DNA of 64,000 nucleotides from Cannabis sativa. Its lineage: Eukaryota; Streptophyta; Magnoliopsida; Rosales; Cannabaceae. The translations under genes and the position numbers were made by a program. The DNA lies in assembly GCF_029168945.1 (NCBI RefSeq), contig NC_083606.1, positions 19,308,041 to 19,372,040 on the forward strand, given 5' to 3'. Position 1 is the stretch's first letter; every line of letters starts with the position of its first letter. Below are positions 45,919 through 60,007 of this stretch, piece after piece. The notes under the pieces were generated by a model, which ran no database searches, was not told where the DNA came from, and saw only the letters and a program-made list of their open reading frames with translations.

Positions 45919-47805
45919 TGTTGGGTTTTGTGCCCTAAATAAAACCCATTTCAATATAATTAGATTTATTAATTAATAAAGAACAGAAATCAGATTTTAT
46001 GTTGCATGGTTCATATAATTTATTTCATGATTATATTTAATGTATAAATTCTATTAAGTCCAGAACATATGTATTTGTTAATGATTATAGTGTTGTCAGC
46101 ACAGTGGAATATAATCTTGATTATATGTTCGAAAGTTTAATTCCCTGATTTGTCAGTTCACTAGATTTAGACTGGCATGATAATCATCGATAGGTATGCT
46201 TACACCTTGGATAAGTGTTATGTCTTTTCCAGGGCATTGGCAAAGTTTACCAGTATCGGATGTATGGAGTATACATCGGAAGGGACCGATATTGAACTTT
46301 GATTAGATATGTTAAATTTACCGTAATATTTATTCAATTCAATATCACCTAGTTGATCCTAGATCAAATGATCTTAATCCTTATATTGTTAGGTTCGATC
46401 TCAAGAGTATTAAACATGTTCTTTGATTTGTTAGTTAAGCTTACTTTTGGGTCAGGGTGATACGTACATTTTGAGAACTTGATAATGCAATTTAGTGGGA
46501 GCGCTAAACATAGATATGGAATCTACAACTTCTATAGGTATTTAGAAGTGAAACAATGATTTCCTTTGAGCTTGCTAAATAGAAATAAATGATAGAACGT
46601 TCATTTTAGTGACTACATTAATTCACTAAAATATCATTTATAGGTGGCAAGTGTTTTAAGGATAAAATACATTGAAAGGGTGTAACAGTAATTTTATCCC
46701 TATGCAATGTAGATCATCTATAGAGGATCATTGATTATTGGGATTATAACCATTTATAATTTATAGCGTATCTATATCGTGGAACATATAGAGTGTTCTA
46801 TATGACTGAAAGTGCAATTCCAAGTTCTATGCGTGGATGGAACAAGGAATTAATAAGTTAGTGAGTTTACTTGGTAAATTCTTGATCTGCTTATTTGAAG
46901 CTCGGTTATATAGGCCCATGGTCCCCATACTAGTTGAGACCATACTGCTTGTAAGACTCAGTTAATTGATTTTAATTAATCAATTATAATTCTAAAATTA
47001 GACTATGTCTAGTTTATGAATTTTCACTAAGCAAGGGCAAAATTGTGAAGAAAAGAGATTCTAGATTTTATTTATTAATTAAGAGACTTTATATGTCTAA
47101 TTAATAAATATATTAATGACAATATTATTTAATAATTAATTTTTAGTTATTAAATAATTGAAATTGGCTTTTAAGTGGGTAAATTGGAAAATTGGCATTT
47201 TTGAGAAATTGGGATGGAAAAATGACAAAATGGCAAAATTGCGAAGTGGGCCCAATCCACTTCCTAGGGCCAGCCACACTATGTGCAATTTATCATTTAT
47301 CTTTTCTATTATTTTAATGCCAAATAATTCTAACCTAAACCTAGGTGGTTACCTATAAATAGTTAGTGATGGCTTGAGGAAAAGATGATGCATCTCATTC
47401 CTTCAGAGAAAAATTCTAAGCCTTCTACCTATACCCTAGCCGCCACCTTCTTCCTCTCTTTTCTTCTTCAATTATTCAGCCTTGAGTGATAGAGTGAGTG
47501 CCCACACACATCAAGTGGTATCTCAATCATAGTGTGTAAGACTGTGAAGAATCCAATCAACAAGAAGGAGAATCGGGCTCAAGAAGGAGAGAAAGAGATT
47601 CAGGTTCAGATCTTGATAATGCTCTGCTACAGAAAGGAATCAAGGGCTAGGGATCTGAACGGAAGGAGTCATTATATTCCGCTGCACCCAATGTAAGGTT
47701 TCCTAAACTTTATATGTGTTTATTTCATTGTTTTAGAATTTATATTAGGATGTTAATGACACATACTTGTTAGTAAATCTAGATCCTGGTATAATATTTC
47801 CAAAA
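45919..47805 (+). repeat. 5' LTR of copia element A
   Basis: Starts tgttgggttttgtgccctaa and ends tttccaaaa, where ccaaca is expected, so the terminal CA is mutated. TATAAAT at 47354-47360 is the LTR promoter. Same family as the two solo LTRs but more diverged from element B. Confidence 0.88.
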
Positions 47806-50800
47806 ACTGGCCTCAGAGCCATGGTAATGATTTACTTTCATGAAATATGAATTAAAACGATGTTATGTGTTGATTTGGATGGCTTCATGGTTATTTATGT
47901 GCTACTTAATGAATGTACGTGAGTTACAAAAACAATTTCCATGAAAAATATTTTTTCTGTTTCTGAAAATATTTTATTTGGATTTCTTGTTAAAAATTAA
48001 GCAATTTTGTTTTTTACGGAACTCGATTCCGATAAAAATTGAGAAAGTTATGAATTTTGGAAGTTTCGGGTTGGAACTAGGTCAAGGAAGGGTGCTACGC
48101 GCGGGCACGTGTTCGGACATCCCCTGTCTGAACTCGACGTGCAGCCCCTCCTTCAGACAACACCCACGTGCGTCCCCTTGCAGCTGACCAAGGTTTCTCG
48201 GCGTCCTCCTCATCGTCCACGCGCGGAAGGCTGATTTGCAGCCTCCTGGGGCTGCACGTGCAGCCTAGCTGTTGCCTTCCCCAAAAAAATCTGATTTTTG
48301 TGGGATATTTCCCAATTTAAGATTTTTGCTATTTCCAAATCCCAAATTAAAATAAAATATTATTTTTTAATATATTTGAACTTAAATATCATTTTTTAAA
48401 TTAATAATATTTATTTTTCAATTGTTATTAATTTTGATATTTTGAGGTTTAAATTTAAAATTGATTACTTTATTTTTTAAATTATGGTTAGATTCAAAAA
48501 TTTGTTAATTTCGTTAATATTTATATATTATTTAATTATAAGATCAGATCTTTTGATATTTCACTTATTTTAAATTAAAAGTTAACTTTATCTTTTTTAT
48601 TTGAAATATTATATTAAAATTATCTGATATGACAAATTAAATAATTAATAAATTTGAAATTAACCTAGATATTTTTATAGATATTCTACCCATAATATTT
48701 TCAAATTTAAAAATTTGTTATTTTGTTAAATATTTAATTATTTATAAATTATAAGTTTAAAAAAAATCATATTTTACTATTTTATATCATTTTACTTATT
48801 AGAAATTTATAAATTATATTTTAAATATTTAAATAACTTAGATACTTTTGTAGAAATTTGAATAATGCTTAATTTAAGATATTTTGACATATAATTAGAA
48901 AAATTATTATTTATTTATTATTTTACTCTTAAAATAATAATTATCTAACCACATCTATTTTAAAATTGGTTTATTTTCTTATTTTAATTTTATTGAATTA
49001 TAATATTTGAAAATGATATTGAAGATATTTTTTTTTCAAATCATTGATCTTATTTGATATTTAATTTAATTTGATAAAAATAATTTAAATAAACCTTGAT
49101 ATTTTAAATTAGTTTAATTTCTGAATTTTAAAATTTGAGATTTTAAGGTTGTTGTTAACAACCCTAAATTTTCAAAATTTTAGTTGGCTAGTTTAAGAAT
49201 AATAATTTAATTATATTAATATCTTATTTCACATCTGTTACATGGACATTGTTTGTTTATTTATATTGTTTATTAAATTTTTTTTATAACAAACCTATTA
49301 TTTATTTGATCTAAATTGCTATGATTAACTTGTTGACAGATCCAATGATCTGATTTTAATCATAGTCCAATTGTCAATAGATCCTATAAATAATTTGTAA
49401 TAGGTAAATTTTGTACTTCTTTCATCTGTGTAAACCTAGTAACATGATAGGGCCCATCCAAATCATTTGACCTGTGTGAGCCTATATGTTTGCTATTGGG
49501 CTTAGATGCATATAGGAACCCCATTTAAGTTTTACTAAGTAAATGGACTAGGTTGCTAAAATAAAATTTGACATAAGTAATTTTATTTAGGCCCAATTAG
49601 AATTGGGCTTATTCAATGAATAACAATTGTTTATTTAAAGGTTAAACTCCTCTCCTTTGGGCGTTGTGTGAGAGTTAGGGGGCCAATAGCAGTGGGTACG
49701 ACATACTGAACCCAACCCTCCCTCACATGAACTACCCCAATTGTGAAGGCCCATTTGCCTTATTTAAATAATTGTATTAGGTTAATTATATTAGTCTAAC
49801 TTAATTAAAATTGAATTAGCAACATAATTAACTTTTAAAATATATGAAATTTATTTTTTATTTAATATTTTAAAGTTAATTTTAGAAAAACACTTAGTTA
49901 ATTGATATATATTCTAGATTGTAATTTCTAGTACTAGTTATATTTTCTAAAATTTAATTAGGAAAATCTTTTAAGTTGTAAATTAATTATTTATTTTAAT
50001 TAATTTTGGACCAACTTAATTATAGAATATTTTTCCTAGTATTAAATTAGAATTAATAATTAAGTTTCTTTTATACTTGATTATTTAATTCTTGTATTTA
50101 ATACATTTAATTAAATTGAAAATTAAATATTTAAGTTGATTTCATTCTTGATACTTAAATATTATTATTTTCAAGATATTTAATTAAATAGAAAATTATT
50201 TTAAGTTTGAAATCTTAATTTCAGAACAACTTAAATTTGAATAATTTTCAAAATATATTTTATTTTATTTTATTAATCATTTTTTATTTTTGAAATTACA
50301 TTTTTTATTTAAATGCAGATAAATTTTTGAATTTTATTTAAAAAATAGATTAAAGTTGAAAATTATTTATTTAATTTTAGACCAACTTAATCAATGATTT
50401 TTTCATTTAATGATTAATTAAAATAAATGAACTAAAATATATTATAATTAGAAAATGAATTAATTAGCCAATGAAAGTCTAGATAGATATTATCTGTTTT
50501 GCTTGAAGTATTTTTCTAGTGATATTTAATTAAATAGAAAATTAATATTTAAGATGATTCTCATCATGATACTTAAATATTTGAAATTCTCTTAATATTT
50601 AATTAAATAGAAAAATTATATTTATGTTGAAAATTCATTTTTTTAATTAATTTTAGACCAACATAAAATTAGAATAATTTTTTAGGATTTATTTTATTTT
50701 ATTTTATAGCGTTTTCGAAAATTGTATTCTTATATACTTTAATTTTTCGAAATGCAATATATATTTATAGAAAATTAAATTTGAGTTGTAATTTAATTTA

Positions 50801-52430
50801 AATTAATTTTGATACAACCTAAATTGAATAATTTTCTAAATATTTATTGAAAAATTATTACTAAGATGGAAATAATTCATTTTATTTTAATATCCATCTA
50901 AGTATAATTTTATAAATATTAAATTAAAAATTTATATTTAGAATTTCTTTTTATTCTAAATTGAAAATTTTAATTAAATAAATATATATTTAAAATAAAT
51001 TGATTAAAATAAATATTAGAAGAAAATACATTTTAAATAATGAGCTTTATTATTATTAGGACATTCGATCTCCATTGTTGGTTCTACATAGTTATTGTTT
51101 TGGTGAGTAATCCTCCCTAATGGAAGAACGTTCATTAGTAATTTAACGCAGTAGAATCTCGAAAGATAAGTACTATTTGTATGTGTTTATTTTAGTATGG
51201 ATCACCCTAATGGTGGCGACTTTAATAGGGCTTTCAAAAGTATGAAACAATGTTAGAAGCTCATAAGATAGAATCGCCTTGTCTCTCGCCTAAACAAGAC
51301 AACGCTATATTCTTATCTTGATCGAATAAAAGGTTGCTAGAATGTTTATCATTTTAGATGAGCTAACAACTCTATTCAATGGATGGTATCTTTGACTCTC
51401 GCCTAAATGGGACAATCATATCAGTTTGTTGGAGACCTTGGAAATTATTTAGGATTGTATGTTTTAGTATTTTCGCTTGTCATTCCTATTTGCTATATGT
51501 TTAGTAATTTCTGAATTGTGTGTGAATTTATATTGAACCATATTATTTGCTGTTATTAATGTAGTTTAAATTTCGAATCTTCATTGTTGGTCTAACTTGG
51601 CTTGTTGTTTTAATAAGACAAATTTCTAATGAATTGTCATCCATGAAACAAACATGATAGTGTTAGATCTCAATAGATAAATATTGTAAATGCAACATCT
51701 AGCTGTTCATCAATAGATAACAACTTAGACAAGTATTTACAATATGAAACAAGAAGTTTATAAAAGTAAGAATAACTTTGACTCTCGCTAATCGAAACAT
51801 CGTTGGATTCTTATTTTAATTCGAAATTATCCTTCATTCCTCTTAGCTTATTCATTTCGAATTAGCTTAATAATATATCATTGGATGAATGGTTTATAAA
51901 TCATATAATGTCATTCTAATTCTCTTAAGAAATTGAATAATGTATTTGATTATATTCCCGACATTCTATCCCATAATGATATAAATCCTCAATCTTACAA
52001 TCTCGTACTTGTATATGCTTACTTTGGGCAAATCAGACTTAGAGTTAGATTAGTAGTAGTGGTCCAAGATAGAATAATTACTCATGTATATTTGGTATAA
52101 ATTTAAGTCTTCGACATTAAATTTTAGATTCCAAATAGAAATTTTATATTTCTATTTCCAGAATACAATACAGTTACACTTTCACAAGTGTTTAATAACC
52201 ATTTTCTATCAATGGATTCACACTGTATGTTAAAGTATGGAATATGAGTTTAGTATTCTGTGACCGAATCCACTTGGACTATTCTAAGAACTCTTTGATG
52301 TAACTAAACCTAAGACATCGTAAGATAACAACCACAATCTTATATAAATCTATGGCATATGTATCTTGCTCATAGTGGTTTTGACAAGATCAATCTCTGC
52401 AAAGAATTAATTGCCTATGTCCACTGAAAG
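47806..52430 (+). other. leader and gag-less interior of copia element A
   Basis: Very AT-rich. Landmarks shared with element B: the gtacgacatactgaaccca block (49697 here, about 57274 in B), gcaatcctccctaatgg-type sequence (51100 here, 58020 in B) and repeats of ctctcgcctaaa. No gag frame survives. Confidence 0.6.
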
Positions 52431-52439
52431 TATAATCAT

Positions 52440-53300
52440 CTTATTCGCAGATGATGTAAATTAAGGGGTGGATATGAGTTTTTCGTTATATTCTTTAGAC
52501 GATCACTCTAGATTTTACCTTATGCAAAGAAATTTAAAATGTTTGAAAAATTTCATGAATTTCTAGCAATGGTGAAAAACCATTAAGGTAAGTAGTTAAA
52601 GATCTTGCGAACTGATAGTGGTGGAGAAATATTTGGTACATATGGAGTTCAAAGATCATTAAGCTGTTTTTTTTTTAATTATATCCAAACTTACCTCCCT
52701 AGAAATTCGATTTGCATATTGATGATTAGTTACTAGTCGTTGCCTAAATCCTTCTAGGGATATACCCTAGTAAAAGAAAATTTCAGAATGATGGAATGCT
52801 TGTGTACTTAGTGTAAACCATTACTAGATTCATGGATGACCTAATTGAAATCTTAAGAAAAGCTAGAACTGTAAACCAAGGTTTGCATGTTTGTTAGCTA
52901 TTCTAAGTGATTAGGGGTGGACCATGCCATAGTCATTAGATAAGAAAGTGTTTGTTCTTACAAATACTACTTTTCTAAGAAAATAACTAAGTCTGAAAAT
53001 AAAGTAACAAATAAAGGAGATATTTTTTTTTCTTGATTCCAAAATTGTTCTATCATCTTATTTGAAATATGATGATCCCACTGCCTCTGTTGTTGTTGAC
53101 ACAACTGAAGAGGACAATACCATTTAGATTCTTAGACAAAAGTCATGGTACTTTGTCATAGTGGGAGGGTTTCAAGGAACTCACCCTGTTATGACTTGGA
53201 AGACACTTGTGATTAAAATCCATTGTTAGTTTAAACGAGTAATGGATCGTCAGAATAAGAAACTAAGAAGAAAAGCCAAGAGAACTATGGTTAAAACCAT
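52440..53300 (+). pseudogene. integrase and linker remnant of copia element A
   Basis: aaagatcttgcgaactgata (about 52600) and flanking sequence match the integrase core of element B (59800-59870). Near 52890, gtttgcatgtttgt and taggggtgga match B at 60180-60220. The tagtgggagggttt at 53158 matches B at 60466. Multiple stops and indels; only useful as evidence of ancestry. Confidence 0.65.
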
Positions 53301-53839
53301 TCTTGTGGAACAACCAAAAGTTTTCTATTACAAGAACATAAAAGGAAATTTTAGTTAGTAAGTATATTTAATGGACTTAACAAAACTTCTTATTCCAAGT
53401 TTTATAGGTTTGAGATTATCTAAACCGATGGCTTATGGTATACCTGGTTAATTACGTACTCTAGTGCAAGCAACTTACTTACTAAGATGCTTGTGCATTT
53501 TCTTTTCTAATGGCAATCTATAGAACCTTCTCGACTTCTAGACATAGATTTTATTTATCTAAGGAAAAGTCTCAACTATTCCTGAAAAGATAAAGCCATG
53601 AAAGAATTCCTTGAATCAACAGTGAGAGGTCTCAAATATCCTTTCCTATAGAGAGGAATTTCACAATATGAAGTATTTTGTGATTAAGAAAATATAATAG
53701 TGGAGAAAAGGTTGTGTTCAATACAACCTGTCAGATCCTGTTACGGAGAGTATACTACATACTACACTTGATTTGTATATCAAGGTGTTGAGATTATCTG
53801 AAATGCACTTTTTGTTTAATATTAGTGCAAGTGGGAGTT

Positions 53840-53940
53840 TGTTGGGTTCTGTGCCCTAAATAAAATTTCAATATAATCAGATTTATTAATTGATAAAGAA
53901 CAGAAATCCCATTTTATGTTGCATGGTTCACATGATTTAT
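53840..53940 (+). repeat. start of the 3' LTR of copia element A
   Basis: tgttgggttctgtgccctaa through gttcacatgatttat matches the first 120 bp or so of the 5' LTR at 45919, with a short deletion. It stops exactly where element B begins. Confidence 0.88.
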
Positions 53941-55812
53941 TGTTGGGTTTTATGCCCTCAATAAAACTCTATTTCAATGTAATCCAGATAATTCAATATC
54001 AATAAAGTAACAAAAGTATTTTTCATTCATTTGTGTATGTTTTTTTTTTTGGTTCACCTTATCAATTGTTTTTCTTTTTGATTTATAAATTCATTCAAAC
54101 CCTTTTCACATACTTGATCATGTTTATTGTGTTGTCAACACAGTGGAAAGTAAACATGACTATGTGAATAAAGATTCCTAGATTTATTAGAACACTGGGT
54201 TTTACTGATATGACAGTCTACAATAGAGTTTACTTGCATTTGGAGAAATGTTATGTTCTTTCCAGAACATTGGTTAAAGTAAAGCTTGGGTTGGATGCAT
54301 GGAGTATGCATTGGAATGGACCGATATTGAACTTTGCAATAGATTTATTAAAGTTACCGTAATATCTATTCAATTCAATATCACTTAGTTGATCCTAGAT
54401 CAAATGATCTAAATCCTGATATGATTAGGTCCAATCTCAAGAGTATTATTCGTGTTCTTTAATTTGTTAGTTAAGCCTACTTTTGGGTCAGGGTGATACG
54501 TACATTTTGGGAACACGGTAGTGCAAATGAGTGGGAGCGCTAACATAAATATGGAATCTATAGCTTCTATCTGGCGAATAGAAAGTAAAGGATGATTTCC
54601 TTTGAGCTTAACCAAACGAAAATAAATGGTGGAGTACTCATTTCACTTAGCTGAAATATCATTTATACAGGGTTAAGTGTTTTAAGGATAAAATACATTG
54701 TAGGGTGTTACGGTAATTAAATCCCTTTACAGTGTAAATCATCCATATAGAGGATCATTGATCAAATTAGGATTATAATAATGGATAATCAATGACGTCT
54801 CTATATAGTGGAACATATGGAGCGTTCTATATATCTGAGAGTGCAATTCTAAGTTCTATGCGTGGATTCAACGAAGAATTAATAAGTCAGTGAATTTAAG
54901 TTGTAAATTCTTGATCTGCTTATTGGAAGCTCAGAAATATAGACCCATGGTCCCCACACTAGTTGAGACAATATTACTTGTAAAACTCATTTAATTGATT
55001 TTAATTAATCAATTATAATTCTCAAAGTTAGACTTTGTCTATTTGAGAATTTATCACTTATTAAGGATAAAACAGTAAATAGAGAGTTTAAAGGGTATAT
55101 TTATTAATTGGGAAACTTTGATTAGTTTTATTAATAAATAAAATAAATGACAATATATTATTTGATAGTCAATTATAATTATTAAATAATTAGATTTGAC
55201 ATTTATGAGGTTGAAAGAGAGAATGGACAGTTTTTGACAAAATGGGAAACTAGGAATAATGGAAAAGGAAAGTTGGAAAAGTGGAAGGCTTGTTTCCACA
55301 TTGCTTGGCCGGCCACCTTTGCTTCCTTTTCTCATTTATTTTTCATTTTTTAATGCCAAGTAATTCAACCATAAGCCTATGTGGTCTTCTATAAATAGAA
55401 GGTAAAGGCTTCAGGTTTTGCACACACTTTGACATTATTTTCTTTCACTCAAAAATCATCTTGAAGCCGCCACTCTCTCTCTCTACCTTCTTTGTTTTTC
55501 GAAACCCTCTAAGTGATAGAGTAGTGCCCACACACATCAAGTAATACCTCAATCATAGTGAGGAAGGCTGTGTAGAATTCAGAGTCAACAAAGAAGGACA
55601 TTCGGGCTCAGATCTTGATTATACTCTGCGACAGAAAAGAATCAAGGGTTAGAGATCTGAGTGGGAGGAGACATATTATTCTGCTGCACCCAATGTAAGG
55701 TTTCTCATACTTTTATGTGTTTAATTTGTTATCGTTTTAGAAGTTCATATTTAGGTTGTTAAATCAACATACTTGTCAGTAGATCTAAGATCCTGGTAAA
55801 ATAATTCCAACA
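53941..55812 (+). repeat. 5' LTR of copia element B
   Basis: 1872 bp from tgttgggttttatgccctca to ataattccaaca (TG...CA), followed by actggcaccagaggcatgg, a variant of the TGGTATCAGAGC initiator-tRNA primer site. TATAAATA at 55390-55397 should start transcription. Confidence 0.93.
55390..55397 (+). promoter_or_regulatory. LTR TATA box of copia element B
   Basis: TATAAATA in ttctataaatagaagg, followed by a CT-rich leader. The same site exists in element A (47354) and, inverted, in both solo LTRs. Confidence 0.65.
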
Positions 55813-58477
55813 ACTGGCACCAGAGGCATGGTAAAATGATTTACTTGCAAGAAATTTGGACTTAAAACGATTTGTTTGTGATTTGGATGGTATCATGTTG
55901 CTTTGTATGTCATATTGATGTTTGATTGTTGTTTGTGAATTCTGGGAAAAATTGTTACTTTTATGTTTCTGTAATTATTTTTGTTGGATAGTTTGGAAAA
56001 TTCTAAGCAATTTACTTTTTTACAGAACTCGATTTCGATTTAATTTGAATTAGTTTTGAATTTTTGAAAATTGGAAAAATCGGGGTGGTGAGCACTTAAC
56101 CCACGCGCGCGGATGGGCTGCTAGCAGCCTCCCTGCACCGTGAAATCAAGGCAGCACACCCCTTATGCGCGCGCGAGTGTTATGCAACGCATACCATCCG
56201 TACAGCGTGCAATTTTTTTCGTTTTCTTCGATTTTTCATGCTATTTCATGGAGTTAACTTCCGATTTTTTGTGTAGTTTTGTATATTGATTTTTGTTTTT
56301 CAAATTTCAAATCTAATTATCAGAAATAAATTAATTTGATTTTTCAAAATTAATTTTAGATATTAGTGAAATTTGATTTTGAAAATAGAAAAAAATCAAG
56401 TTTTTGCTTACTTCTTTTCTTATTTCCTTTAAAATTTGATTATTTTATTTTTTTTAAGGTCATATATTAAATTTTTTTTGGTAACTTGACCTTATTTAAA
56501 ATAAGATCACAATAATCATGATATTTTAAAAGGGGAAATAAGATATTTTTGTTAATTTTTTAAATTTTGTTATTTTTACTTAAATTAAATTGTAAAATCA
56601 AAAAAGTGTATGTATTTTTCATTTTCTATTTTATTGAATATTTAATTAATTAAATAACATGAAATTTAAAAGGTAAGTTAACAATTTTATTTTGAAATGA
56701 TATTTACGTTACTTAAAACCTAATTTTTCAAAATTGTAGGTTTAATTTTTAAATATATTTTTTAAAAAAACCGAATTTTTTTTATTATTTTCGAAATATA
56801 TTTAAAAATTAAATAAATCCTACATCCAACTATTCAAATCTAACTTGTTGCAGGAGTATGTGTTTTAGATTATTTGTAAGTTTTCTAAAACCTATTATTG
56901 CTTGATCTAAATTGCCATGGTTAACTTGTTGACAGATCCAATGATCTGATTTTAACCCATGGTTCAATTGTCAATAGGTCAAGTAAATAATTTGTAACAA
57001 GCCGTAATTTTTACATTCTTCTTTCATCTGTGTATGACCTAGTAATATGATAGGATCCATCAAAATCTGTGTGCCTGTGTGAGCCTATATGTTTAATTTC
57101 TGTTATAGATACATATACGTTGTTGTTGCTAAATAAAATGTCATAACTTGATAGATTTTATTTAGGCTCATTTAGTTAATGGGCCTATTCAATTAATAAC
57201 AGTTGTTCATTTTAAGGTTAAATTCATCTCTTTTGGGCCTTGTGTGAGAGTTGGGAGCCATAGAAGTGAGTACGACATACTGAACCCAGCCTCCCCTCAC
57301 ATGAACAACCCCAATTGGGAAGGCCCATTTGCCTGATTTGGATAACTGTGCTAGGTTAATTATATTAGTTTGACCTAATAAAATTGATTAGCAACATAAT
57401 TAATTTCATTCTTCCTTGAAATTAATTTAAGAAAAACATAGTTTGATGAATGATATTCTAGAAAACTATATGTATTTTTCTTGTGTTTAATTAAATATAG
57501 AATTATAACTATCTAAATTCTTTCTGAAGCTTAATTTCATAATTTCATTAAATATTCCTATTTAAGTTGAGATTTTGTTATATCTAACAAATCAACTTAG
57601 ATTTGAATGTCTTTTGAATTTCCTATTATAAAATTAAGTTGAGGAATTTTAGGTCTTTGTTATTAAGATTCTGTGGATATTTTTTAAGTTGATATTTTAT
57701 AAATATGGAAAACTTAAAATGGAATATCTTTTAAATTAAGTGGTTACCACTTAATTGTTAATATTTAATTAAGTCATTGATTGAAGAATATTTAAGTTGG
57801 ATATTTTAGATTTCTCTAAACAACTTAAATAAGATAATTTTCAAATTTATTCCATTTTGAAATTTAATTAAAGTTTTTTTTTAAAACTTTAATTTGTAAT
57901 GTTTCATTATTAAGATATGGAATATAAATGATTAAATAAAATACATATTTTAAATAATGAGCTTTAATCAAGAGAAATTCGATCTCCATTGTTGGTTTTA
58001 CATAGCTATTGTTTTAGTGAGTAATCCTCCCTAATGGAGGAACGTTCATTAGCAAGTTAGCACCGTTTAATCTCGAAAGATAAGTATTCTTGTAAGTTTT
58101 TTATATTATTTTTGACCACCCTAATGGTGGCAACTGTATAAGACTTACAAGAGTATGAAATAATGGTGGAAGCTCATAAGATAGAATTGCATTGACTCTC
58201 GCCTAAACGGAACAATGCTGAATTCCAATCTTGATCGAATAAAAGGTTGCTAGAATGTTTATCATTTTAGATGAATTGACAACTCTATTCAATGGATGAT
58301 GCTTTGACTCTCGCCTAAACGGGACACTGTATAAGTTTGTTGGAAACTTTGGAAAATAAACTATGTTAGATTTAGTATTTTTATAACATATGTGATTATT
58401 TGTTATTTTCTGAACTTGTGTATGAATTTATAGAACCAAAACCTGACTTCTGAATATTGATATGTTGTAGTGCCAAT
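55813..58477 (+). other. long untranslated leader of copia element B
   Basis: About 2.66 kb between PBS and the gag ATG without a coding frame. It holds ctctcgcctaaacgg twice (58197 and 58312) and a block at 57240-57335 well conserved with element A. Such a long leader is unusual for copia. Confidence 0.7.
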
Positions 58478-60007
58478 ATGAATAACCCTCACCCCGATCC
58501 ACTCCTAGTTAGTATCTTAGCAAAAGAACTCAATGGTGTGAAAATGCATTCTGGTAGTTGCATTAACTCGCACCTATTGTTGATGAATCTGAAATTACAA
58601 AAGGTAAATCTACTTGGAATTGAATTATCAAAGGAACAATGGGTACGACTCATTCTTAATAGTCTTTCTCCGGAGTATAATGGTTTTGTTCTATCTTACT
58701 TGATGAAAAATCCTCACTCCTCCGACATGGACAAACTCGAGACTGAGTTGAGAGCCAATGAGCGGAATTTTATTGCAATGGGACCTCCTGGTATTGCAAA
58801 CTTTAATCAGAGGAAGAGGATTAAGCATGAGGGCTCTAACAAAGCTGCTTCTTCAAATACAATTATCAGACATCATGTTCTATGTGCGAATTGTAATGGA
58901 AAGGGACATAAAGAAGAACAATGTCCCAGGCTTCTAGACAATTCAAACGAAGGTGATGCCTTTGTCTTTGAATCATGTGTTTTAGAGAATGACAAATCCA
59001 CCTGGATTGTTGATTATGGATCTACTAACCATGTATGTTCTTCATTGCAGCTGCTTGAAACTTGGGAGAATCTTCACCTAGATGAGTTAAAGCTAAAAGT
59101 TGGAAATGGCGAGTTAGTATCAGTTAAAGCTAGAGGAACAGCCCGTATCAAGTTTCATACAAAAAGATTTTTACTTTTACAAAATGTTTTATATATTTCA
59201 AACTTTAGTAGAAACTTGATTAGTGTTTCATGTTTACAAACACAATTTTATATATTGAATTTTTTGAGTTCAAATTGTTCAATTTCTCGTAATGGATTTC
59301 ATATATGTGTTGCTAACATGGAACAAGGGCTTTATGTTCTAAGACCTGATACACAAATCTCACTAAATACTGAACTTTTCAATGTAGCTAAACCTAGAAG
59401 CCTTAAGAGAAAAGAGATTGATAATGATGATCAAACTTATCTATGGCATTTACGTTTAGGTCATATAGGTTTTGTTAGACTCAATAGGCTAACCAAGGAC
59501 GGTCCATTAAAAAATGTCATCGTAGGTGAACTGCCAATATGCGAGTCATGCCTAGAAGGAAAAATGACCAAACGTTCTTTCTCTGCAAAGGGAGAGCATG
59601 CCAAACAACCCCTAGGGTTAGTGCATTCAGATGTTTGCGGACCTCTGAATGTAAAAGCCCGAGGTGGTTATGAGTATTTCGTCACTTTCATTGACGATTG
59701 CTCTAGATACAATGTTCTTTACCTAATGCAAAAGAAATCTGAAACGTTTGAAAAGTTTCTAGAATTTCATGCTTTGGCTCAAAATCAATTAGGTAAAACA
59801 TTAAAGATCTTGCGAACTGATAGGGGTGGAGAATATATGGATATGCAGTTCAAAGATCATTTAATTGAACTTGGAATTGAATCCCAACATACTGCCCCAA
59901 GCACTCCACAACAAAATGGAGTTGCAGAAAGAAGAAATCGCACTCTCTTAGAAATGGTTAGGTCCATGCTGAGTTATTCAACTCTGTCTACGTCCTTCTG
60001 GGGATAA
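58478..60007 (+). pseudogene. copia B gag (internally deleted), protease and integrase
   Basis: The ATG at 58478 gives MNNPHPDPLLVSILAKELNG, then jumps to a late gag sequence, so most of the gag core is missing. The zinc knuckle CANCNGKGHKEEQC (about 58884-58925) is intact. The protease site reads WIVDYGSTNHVCSS where copia has D-S-G-A/S-T. The pre-integrase domain YLWHLRLGHIG and CESCLEGK give the HHCC set. Integrase shows HSDVCGP, FIDDCSR, LRTDRGGEY and NGVAERRNRTLLE, so the DDE residues are present. The frame ends at TAA 60005 after SFWG, where Tyr is expected. In an intact element this part packages, processes and integrates the cDNA. Confidence 0.88.

Larger units (their letters stand above)
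45919..53940 (+). mobile_element. decayed Ty1/copia element A, 3' LTR interrupted by element B
   Basis: 5' LTR 45919-47805, PBS-like tggcctcagagcc at 47808, a long AT-rich leader, scattered integrase and RT-linker remnants (52440-53300), a purine-rich aagtgggagttt before 53840, then the first 101 bp of the 3' LTR. The LTR is cut at 53940 by element B; its remainder lies past the right edge. Most of gag, RT and RNase H are missing or unrecognisable. Confidence 0.85.

Noticed and set aside
54409..54615. Antisense frame in the copia LTR (HPLLSIRQIEAIDS...), also at 62612-62818, 35553-35768 and 15353-15586
   Set aside because: It looked like a conserved small gene, but none of the copies has an ATG (the start is TTG). 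The two B copies are one event, element A's copy has stops, and most differences between the two solo LTR copies change amino acids. Conservation is that of LTR DNA.
55054..55335. 93-codon antisense ORF in the B LTR, repeated at 63257-63538
   Set aside because: Two LTR copies of one insertion; the product is low-complexity Ile/Leu-rich and not found in the other LTRs.
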